Below, piece after piece: positions 1 through 4,846 of a DNA stretch of 5,887 nt. The notes under the pieces were generated by a model. It did no database searches and was not told the origin of the DNA. It saw only the letters and a program-made list of their open reading frames with translations. Both the position numbers and the translations under genes were made by a program. Location: NCBI GenBank assembly GCA_003354225.1, contig PIVH01000411.1, positions 1-5,887 on the forward strand, given 5' to 3'. The DNA is from Globobulimina sp. (lineage: Eukaryota; Foraminifera; Rotaliida). The first letter of the stretch is position 1. The number at the start of each line of letters is the position of its first letter.

Positions 1-1
1 T

Positions 2-208
2 CACAATATTATTAAGACAGCAGATAATAAATATTATTTATGGGGATATAATGGATATAATCAATGTTTATATGTTCGTGATGCCAATCCGCCAGAATAT
101 ATTAAGAAACCATTATTATTTAATTCAAATTATTTTGATACAGATGAAGAAATTCTTGAAATGTATCCTGGATTTAATGAAACACGAATAATAATTTGTA
201 AAATTTAA
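2..208 (+). CDS. 3' end of an RCC1-repeat-like protein (partial)
   Basis: This is the last 68 codons of a gene whose 5' part lies outside the window; it reads openly from the left edge to a TAA at 206-208. The visible protein contains a segment of the form IIKTADNKYYLWGYNGYNQC. That is the typical core of an RCC1-type beta-propeller repeat: a 'lkt.dgk.y.WG.N.ygQ' strand pair with W-G-x-N-x-x-x-Q. A roughly 45-residue tail follows, rich in Asn, Tyr, Ile and acidic residues, and ends in ETRIIICKI, which would fit a final propeller strand. RCC1-repeat proteins range from the Ran exchange factor to BTB-linked and HECT-linked proteins; one repeat cannot say which. A poly(A) signal follows 63 bases after the stop. 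The gene converges on the minus-strand SAM/SANT gene. It could also be a non-RCC1 protein with a chance WGxN motif; the family call is moderate, the coding status good. Confidence 0.6.
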   Translation, partial: HNIIKTADNKYYLWGYNGYNQCLYVRDANPPEYIKKPLLFNSNYFDTDEEILEMYPGFNETRIIICKI

Positions 209-270
209 ATGAAGATGAAAAAAAAATTAAGTGACATTTGAATTTTGGTTGTTTTCATCAACTGCTTTAG

Positions 271-276
271 AATAAA
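271..276 (+). promoter_or_regulatory. poly(A) signal of the RCC1-like gene
   Basis: A canonical AATAAA hexamer lies 63 bases downstream of the TAA at 206-208, inside an A-rich stretch running to about 297. It is correctly placed to end the plus-strand RCC1-like transcript. The same bases read as T-runs on the minus strand, so the stretch could also serve as a Pol III terminator for the tRNA-like sequence next to it. Confidence 0.5.
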
Positions 277-294
277 ATAAAAATAAAAATAATA

Positions 295-359
295 AAAGTG
301 ATTGGGATTTGAACCCAAATCTTGTTCATAAGATGCTTTCTTTGAGCTATCATCACACT
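295..359 (-). ncRNA. tRNA-like sequence (degenerate tRNA or tRNA-derived element)
   Basis: On the minus strand a canonical T-arm is visible: stem TTGGG/CCCAA around a 7-nt loop TTCAAAT, giving a Pol III B box GGTTCAAATCC. Upstream, TAGCTCA matches the start of an A box. The ends AGTGTGA and TCACTTT pair as an acceptor stem, with one G-T wobble and one T-T mismatch. A 5-bp anticodon-like stem ATCTT/AAGAT is present. T-runs follow the 3' end, as expected of a Pol III terminator. Two things are wrong for an ordinary tRNA: the anticodon loop would have 6 bases, and the anticodon stem abuts the T-stem with no variable loop, so the total is about 65 nt instead of 72 or more. I therefore assign no amino acid. 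It may be a decayed tRNA gene, a tRNA-derived SINE head or an aberrant tRNA. Confidence 0.45.
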
Positions 360-377
360 CAAATTCTTTAAGCCCCA

Positions 378-497
378 AACAACACTGCAGTCACAACTAT
401 AGACCTAATTTTCATTGCGGTGGTCGGATCAATAGTCAATAATTGTATCATTAGGTCAATGGTTGTGTCTGCAGTGGTTGTGACTGCAGTTGGTGTT
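378..497. repeat. Imperfect inverted repeat with internal 15-bp tandem duplication
   Basis: The arms include a perfect 14-bp inverted repeat, ACTGCAGTCACAAC at 384-397 and its complement at 477-490. An inner pair GACCTAA (402-408) matches TTAGGTC (451-457). Outer bases AACA(A/C)C extend the match less perfectly. The right arm is longer because a 15-bp unit is duplicated in tandem (461-475 and 476-490, 14 of 15 identical). The stretch is clearly richer in G+C than its surroundings and could fold into a hairpin about 110 nt long. It contains no ORF of note. A MITE-like or other non-autonomous element is one explanation, but no target-site duplication was identified. Confidence 0.6.
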
Positions 498-709
498 CTC
501 AGTGCCAAATAAAAATTAAATTGGCAAACAAGTATCAAAATAAAAACATGTGTACATAAATATGTAGTTTGCCACCATGCATTTCAATTTATGGGAAGGA
601 AGGTGAAGGTCATTGTATATTGAACTGCGTAATCATGAGATTCAACGTATATTCATATTATATACAAGTTTTGAACAATTTAATATTTTATATTAACATA
701 TATATCAAA
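498..709. other. AT-rich intergenic stretch without a recognised feature
   Basis: About 210 bases of AT-rich sequence lie between the inverted repeat and the possible last exon of the SAM/SANT gene. A GCCACCATG at 571-579 resembles a Kozak context, but its reading frame closes after nine codons. The longer overlapping plus-strand frame is low-complexity with no recognisable motif. I see no promoter, RNA gene or repeat that I can support. Confidence 0.5.
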
Positions 710-832
710 TCAAAGTCTTTGTTTTTTCGACAGTGGAATACGATGAATGCTAAACGATTTAGGTTTGGCTGTTGCATCAAATTCATTTTCAGATTCACCA
801 ATCACTTTATCAGCCATATTATAATTAATTCG
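710..832 (-). other. Possible alternative 3' terminal exon of the SAM/SANT gene
   Basis: Directly after a TGTAG acceptor-like site (AG at 834-833), a minus-strand frame stays open for 40 codons: RINYN, then an ATG at 817-815, then MADKVIGESENEFD and on to a TGA at 712-710. The end of the peptide is basic (KPKSFS...LSKKQRL). Its composition looks protein-like for so AT-rich a region. Two splices could join it in frame: donor GTTAAG at 909 to acceptor 833 (77 nt, phase 0), or donor GTAAAC at 893 to an AAAG acceptor ending at 805 (89 nt, phase 1). Both extend the SAM/SANT protein beyond the genomic TAA at 867-865. It may equally be a chance open frame. Confidence 0.3.
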
Positions 833-878
833 CTACATTTTATATTACAGAGCACATAATTTAATTAATTCGCTACAT
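822..878. repeat. 17-bp perfect direct repeat, 40 bp apart
   Basis: TAATTAATTCGCTACAT occurs at 822-838 and again at 862-878. The second copy holds the last codons and the TAA stop of the SAM/SANT reading frame as read from genomic DNA. On the minus strand both copies present ATGTAG followed by CGAATTAATTA, so an acceptor-like TGTAG is duplicated along with the stop region. Confidence 0.8.
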
Positions 879-1848
879 ACAAAATATGTTTACAATAAAT
901 CATCTTAACTTTTTCAGTCCGTCTTTTTCTTTTTTTTTTATTTCTATTACCATATTCGATATCATTTTTTGTTTGTCGTTCATAATAAGTCCGCGGTTTC
1001 CATTTTGTGCGACATGCGATTTTATTCCATTTTTGGCGACATGCGATGGCTGTTCTTTTTATTCCAAATTCATCCGAGATTTGTGCTGCTATTTTTTCCC
1101 AATCATTTGCATATTCCCCACGAAGCGCTCTTAATTTTTTTTCATGGAATTTATCCCATATAATATATGCTCTTTTTTTTATTTTTTTTTGCAACGATAT
1201 CGAAGCATTCTCAATTATTGGTATATCTGGTTCTGATTCGTGGTCATCACTTTGTTCACGTACAGCAACGGCAGAAACTGATTCAATATCCATATTTATT
1301 GCAGATTGTGACGTATTTGATGCTGCATTGTCTGGAATCGGATTATCGTTAATATGTTCAGAATAATTAAGTGTAACACAATTTGTATTATGATTACTGT
1401 TTGAATTGCATTCATATTTAATTGCTTGCTCCTTCTCCTCCTCCTCCTCTTCTTCACTCATTTCACTCATACCTTCGATCAACAGTCTCTTCGATACGTA
1501 TACATCTTCTTTAATTTTGGCAAATGCCTTTTCTTCTTTTATAGGCAAAACATGTGATGGTTCTGGTGTTATTACATTAATTCTATAATTTCGATTATTT
1601 GCCGCATGATCATGATCACAAAATATTCGATTGAACATTGTCAACATTTTAATACCATCAACACTGTCCGTTTTTATTTTAATCCCTTTTTCGATTAATG
1701 TCTCAACGCTGTCCCAAGTCGGTATAATTGATAATTTTTGTATGGACCCAAGTTTTAATCGCCTAAATTCTGCTTCATATTCTGATAAACCAAAGTCTGC
1801 CAAATGGGCCTTCAAATGTGGTGTTGGCTCACGACAATCAGAAGACAT
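865..1848 (-). CDS. SAM-domain plus SANT/Myb-like domain protein
   Basis: From the ATG at 1848-1846 this reads 327 residues to a TAA at 867-865. The frame is open further upstream to 1926 without an ATG, so M at 1848 is the first usable start. Residues about 12-76 fit a SAM domain: HLADFGLSEYEAEF, then a hydrophobic helix, a GIKI turn and a closing helix ending in MFNRI. A linker follows with seven consecutive Glu (around residue 133) and Asn/Ser-rich stretches. Residues about 228-278 form a SANT/Myb-like three-helix unit with tryptophans at 231, 250 and 274, including the helix IKRTAIACRQKWNKI. A basic tail (KKKKRKRR) is a likely nuclear localisation signal. A nuclear chromatin or DNA-binding role with SAM-mediated association is inferred, not shown. 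The 3' end is uncertain because an alternative spliced exon may exist. The gene lies 115 bases downstream of EXO1 on the same strand. No specific orthologue is recognised. Confidence 0.7.
   Translation of the reverse strand: MSSDCREPTPHLKAHLADFGLSEYEAEFRRLKLGSIQKLSIIPTWDSVETLIEKGIKIKTDSVDGIKMLTMFNRIFCDHDHAANNRNYRINVITPEPSHVLPIKEEKAFAKIKEDVYVSKRLLIEGMSEMSEEEEEEEKEQAIKYECNSNSNHNTNCVTLNYSEHINDNPIPDNAASNTSQSAINMDIESVSAVAVREQSDDHESEPDIPIIENASISLQKKIKKRAYIIWDKFHEKKLRALRGEYANDWEKIAAQISDEFGIKRTAIACRQKWNKIACRTKWKPRTYYERQTKNDIEYGNRNKKKRKRRTEKVKMIYCKHILYVAN
998..1047. repeat. 27-bp imperfect tandem duplication inside the SANT coding region
   Basis: Bases 998-1020 and 1025-1047 match at 21 of 23 positions with an offset of exactly 27 bp, so the reading frame is kept. 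In protein it yields ACRQKWNKI followed at once by ACRTKWKPR, repeating the third conserved tryptophan segment of the SANT/Myb fold. Confidence 0.75.
1432..1456. repeat. GAG/GAA trinucleotide run (poly-Glu)
   Basis: A run of CTC and CTT triplets on the plus strand encodes seven consecutive Glu in the SAM/SANT protein. It is preceded in the protein by MSEMSE, itself a small 3-codon duplication. This is a short coding microsatellite in a linker, likely variable in length. Confidence 0.7.
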
Positions 1849-1868
1849 GTTTGCGTGTTTTTGATGAG

Positions 1869-1926
1869 CTAAAAAAAAAGTATAATATCGAGAAAAAAAA
1901 CAGTTAAATAAAGTGTGTTTATGCAC
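1869..1926 (-). other. Possible 5' UTR intron of the SAM/SANT gene
   Basis: Just upstream of the ATG at 1848 the minus strand has two long T-runs ending in TTTTTTTTTAG (AG at 1870-1869), a textbook polypyrimidine tract and acceptor. A GTGCAT at 1926-1921 would give a 58-nt intron, the same size as the three EXO1 introns, but that donor is a poor match to GTATGT. If real it would be untranslated. Confidence 0.3.
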
Positions 1927-1941
1927 ATAATGAATAAACAG

Positions 1942-1949
1942 TATTTATA
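1942..1949 (-). promoter_or_regulatory. TATA-like element between EXO1 and the SAM/SANT gene
   Basis: TATAAATA on the minus strand lies about 94 bases upstream of the SAM/SANT ATG and 15 bases after the EXO1 stop. It could be a TATA box for the downstream gene or an imperfect poly(A) signal for EXO1. In DNA this AT-rich such matches are common. Confidence 0.25.
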
Positions 1950-1963
1950 ATGTCAAATGTCAG

Positions 1964-4655
1964 TCATTTAGCCTTCCAAAATGATAACAACGTTTTCTGG
2001 TTTGATGCATTGGAATTCTTCTTCTTTATTTTTCCTTTTTTCTTCACAGAAACTTTCGTTTTTGGATTGATTTTCTTCTTAAAATTCCTATTTTCCATTG
2101 CCATGTTACTCTTATTTTGTTTTATTGGCGGAGGACCATTCTTAAATTTGGGTGCCTTGAATTTAGGTTTCCTTTTTGGAACAAATGGTTTTGTATTCTG
2201 CTTTGGTTTCAAATTAGGTATAATCTCAATATCATCATCTTGCTCATTATCGGCGCCTTCCTTCATTTCCTCACTGTTTTGACTCTGTGATTGTGATTGC
2301 GAATATATGCCAAAATCCTTAACCATGTCTTCCATTTGTTTTTCGCTCTGACTCTGTGACAACGGACTATAAATCCGACCATTTCCGCTCACTTCGTCAT
2401 CAAAATTATTATAAATGGCATCGTTGCAATTCTTATTTGTATCATTTTGACCGAAATTACCCAACAATTTCTGTTTCTGTTTCCGTTCCATTGCCATATC
2501 ATTATCACTCTCATCGTCGCTGTCGCACATATTAATTGCTTTGATTTTGTTACGTTTGATAGAAAATGGATTCTTATTTGCCGCCTTTTTGCGGCTCGCT
2601 GTTGATTTAATATTTTCTTTATTTACTTTATTAGAACTACGCGGTTTGCTTTTTTTTGAAGAAAATAAATCAGAAATCAATGAATCAGCGTTGATACGCG
2701 ATGGCGTCTCGATATTTGTCGCTATTTTCCTTGCTATGAATTTAGTGCTCGGTGTGGCCACATCACGAGGCAAATTATCTTGTTTTTTCGTGGTATTATT
2801 ATTTAATTTCCGTCTCAATTTCCTTTGTGTATTATTTATATTTTTGAGCGGCGATTCCTTCATTGCGCTCCGTTTTCGTTTCCTATTTTTAGACGGCCGT
2901 AGCAATGGTTTATTGTCTGAATTGCCTCCGTCTTCTTCCTCTGAATTTGCTACAATTATCCCACTTTCATCCTTTTCATCAAAATTCAAAGTTGCCGCAA
3001 ACTCCGTATCCTCCGTATTATCGCTACATTATTACACAAATAATATACTAAAAACAAACAAAAAACACAAAACATACCGGTTGCATTCGTCAACATTCAT
3101 ATCGTCAAAGTCATGATTATTATTATTCGCATTGCCGGTATAACCAAACTGTGTCATCATATCATTCAAATTCGATTCTAATCCATCATCGCATTGCAAT
3201 TCCATGCGATTATCATTGTTACCAAAATATTTCTTCTCTTTCACTCTCTTATTCAGTCTTTTTGCTCTATTTCGGAATATATTATTCTCCGCCTTTGCTT
3301 TTGTTGAACTATTCGCAGCAAAAAACCGATTGCTATTTTTATTCTCATTCTCATCCTTATCATCATTCACATCGACAGTCTTATCATCAATTTTAAGATT
3401 GCGTTTTTTCAGCGAGCGAGCATCAATTTTGCCTTCGGCAATGCCCACAGCAGTCAGATCATCCACAGGCTTACCTAAAAAATGCAAGCTCTCATCATAC
3501 ACACTGGCATTCGCGCCCTTGTTCCTCGACAGATATTTCTTCAATTCCTCATAATAAACACTCAGATCACTCGACAATTGCAATGGGTTCAAATGAGTCA
3601 CTTTCTTGGTGTTGATGTCATAGACAGTCTGATGCAAAAACGTCAACACAGCGCGTTTAAAGCGGACCCGATAATCTTTGGGAGCACTCTGCCATTTCTC
3701 CGCCGTCACCTTTTGTAACAAAAACTCGCTCCGTCTGAAATCCGTGCAATACTTAACGGCGGTTTTCAGGCCAATGCCTGGCAAATTATCCACATAGTCG
3801 CAGCCGGACAGCACACAGACTCGGATAAATTCGCAAATGTCCTTTTTGAACCAATATTTTTTGAGAAACAGACATAAATCCATTTTCTTCTTCTTGTCTG
3901 ACATGTTTCTGTCCGGTTTGTACTGTCCGATCTTTTGCATGTTTATAAAGTCTCCGCTGGCCCTCTTCACATCAAATTTGTACAACGCCTTTTCAACACC
4001 AAACAGCAACAAATCGGAGTCTTCGGTGATGACAAAGTCGACCATGCCGTTTTTATACAGATATCCCAATTGGGAGTCGGCTTCGTACGGCGCACAGATA
4101 AATTGGATGTTGTGCTCCAGGCATTGCTTAATAAATTGGGTCACCATTTCCGCCGTGATTCGCACCGCCATCTGGGCGTGTTTCCAGGCATTGGAATGGT
4201 CGCCGCATTGCAGATATCTCAGTGTTTCTCGCTTATTTCTTTCGCGCACAGTGTTTCGTTTCAGTTCTTCGTTGGCTTTCATTGGTAACTGAGCGCCGTC
4301 GAAGACAATTATTGGAGTGATGTCCCAGTGTTGCAGCAATTGGATGCAATTTAGGGTAAATTTTAAGTATGCTCTGGTTGGTTTGTTGCAGACTAGCTTG
4401 AGAGCACAGGAATGTGCGGCACGATGCAACCTTTTTATATTATTTTTAATTGTTTATGTTTATATTTGATTTGATATGGAAATGTAGAATATACCAACAA
4501 GAAGCATCGACGCCACACTTTTGTCCACTTTTTAATTGTGTTTTGTGCGATTTATTATGAACAATGTGTGGTATATACATGACAAACCTCAAAAGAGATA
4601 GTGTAATATTTTCGGTGATTGGCCTTAGTTCTTTCAATAGATTAGTAATTCCCAT
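1964..4655 (-). CDS. EXO1: Exonuclease 1 homologue, four exons
   Basis: Join exons 4655-4588, 4527-4495, 4430-3078 and 3023-1964 (TGA at 1966-1964): 837 residues. EXO1 is a nuclear 5'-3' exonuclease and flap nuclease of the FEN1/XPG family, acting in mismatch repair and double-strand-break resection. The protein begins MGITNLL; the Met-Gly end is conserved because it packs at the active site. The XPG N-terminal region gives VD (D30) and FDG (D78). The XPG I-region gives YEADSQL (E150, D152) and TEDSDLL (D171, D173). SGCDY supplies the last metal ligand (D245) and LPGIG the helix-turn-helix. EAD, not EAE, and the LHRAAHSCA segment favour EXO1 over FEN1. After about residue 390 the chain is disordered and basic/acidic: candidate NLS (527-536), SQ cluster (707-733), candidate SIM (747-753), and PIP box QKTLLSFW (827-834) three residues from the end. 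The nuclease exon is visibly richer in G+C than the tail. Confidence 0.93.
1976..1999 (-). other. EXO1: PCNA-binding PIP box of EXO1
   Basis: Codons 827-834 encode Q-K-T-L-L-S-F-W, matching the PIP consensus Q-x-x-[ILM]-x-x-[aromatic]-[aromatic]. Lys-rich sequence precedes it and only K-A-K follows. Human EXO1 also has a C-terminal-region PIP box ending in W. Confidence 0.8.
2279..2359 (-). other. EXO1: SQ cluster domain of EXO1 (candidate ATM/ATR sites)
   Basis: Codons 707-733 contain SQSQS at one end and SQSQSQSQ at the other: six Ser-Gln dipeptides in 27 residues. Checkpoint kinases of the ATM/ATR family phosphorylate SQ/TQ, and three within 100 residues is the usual definition of a cluster. 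Confidence 0.7.
3024..3077 (-). other. EXO1: EXO1 intron 3
   Basis: 54 nt, donor GTATGT, acceptor TGTAG before CGATAAT. Splicing joins CG and C to make Arg485 and opens exon 4. Reading through meets a stop. An earlier TTTTTAG acceptor (AG ending at 3048) also leads to a stop, so this acceptor is the only one that works. Confidence 0.85.
4431..4494 (-). other. EXO1: EXO1 intron 2
   Basis: 64 nt, donor GTATAT, acceptor AAAAAG. It splits the codon of Trp34 in the conserved 'VDxxxWLHR' block; removing it restores CW-LHRAAHSCA, which fixes both splice sites. No polypyrimidine tract is seen. Confidence 0.9.
4528..4587 (-). other. EXO1: EXO1 intron 1
   Basis: 60 nt, donor GTTTGT, acceptor AAAAAG. 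Removal places G24-Q25 and D30 in the human EXO1 register. Its length is a multiple of three and it contains no in-frame stop, so retention would insert 20 residues just before the D30 strand without breaking the frame. Confidence 0.87.
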
Positions 4656-4683
4656 ATTAATTGATATATATTGTTGATTCAAG

Positions 4684-4704
4684 TTAAATTGGTACGGTTG
4701 CCAT
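4684..4704 (-). other. Upstream ORF ahead of EXO1 (MATVPI)
   Basis: An ATG in a strong context (A at -3, G at +4) opens a six-codon frame closing with TAA 28 bases before the EXO1 start. If the transcript begins upstream of 4704, ribosomes would meet it first. The transcription start is not known. Confidence 0.35.
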
Positions 4705-4750
4705 TGTCGCAAGATGTTGAAACTAAAATTGCGATCTTAAATTATTTATA

Positions 4751-4758
4751 TTTGCCGC
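4751..4758. promoter_or_regulatory. E2F-consensus-like site upstream of EXO1
   Basis: TTTGCCGC matches the E2F consensus TTTSSCGC exactly and lies about 96 bases upstream of the EXO1 ATG. A second CGCCGCA follows 4 bases later. The setting is otherwise very AT-rich. It also overlaps a region that could be a DUS3 exon remnant, so its role is unproven. Confidence 0.3.
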
Positions 4759-4846
4759 AATCGCCGCATTTTGTAGCATTGGAAGGAAACACTGAAAAAG
4801 TCATGCAAATATTGAAAATAATCGAATATTATAATTACAGCAACAA

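Noticed and set aside
569-859. Plus-strand frame of 96 residues with a Kozak-like GCCACCATG nearby
   Set aside because: It starts at a TTG, not the ATG; the ATG frame closes after nine codons. Composition is low-complexity Ile/Phe/Asn/Tyr and it runs antisense to the possible last exon of the SAM/SANT gene.
3032-3077. Separate short C-terminus of EXO1 ending RYVLCFLFVFSILFV (looks like a membrane anchor)
   Set aside because: This is intron 3 read through; GTATGT and TGTAG allow a clean in-frame join to exon 4, which carries the PIP box.
3048-3077. Alternative 30-nt intron 3 ending at TTTTTAG
   Set aside because: The joined frame meets a TAA within five codons, and 30 nt is too short beside the other introns.
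2541-3116. Plus-strand frame of 191 residues, Leu/Phe-rich and membrane-like
   Set aside because: It is antisense to the Lys/Asn-rich EXO1 tail, whose codons read as Phe/Leu on the other strand; it also runs across intron 3.
3837-4292. Plus-strand frame of 151 residues
   Set aside because: It is the antisense shadow of the conserved EXO1 nuclease exon; no motif of its own.
1964-4655. FEN1 or another XPG-family nuclease instead of EXO1
   Set aside because: The YEAD sequence (not YEAE), the LHRAAHSCA block, the residue numbering of the catalytic set and the long disordered tail all favour EXO1.
4446-4712. Stand-alone 88-residue protein upstream of the EXO1 main exon
   Set aside because: It consists of 5' UTR, exon 1, intron 1, exon 2 and part of intron 2 read without splicing; the Met-Gly start and VDxxxW block belong to EXO1.
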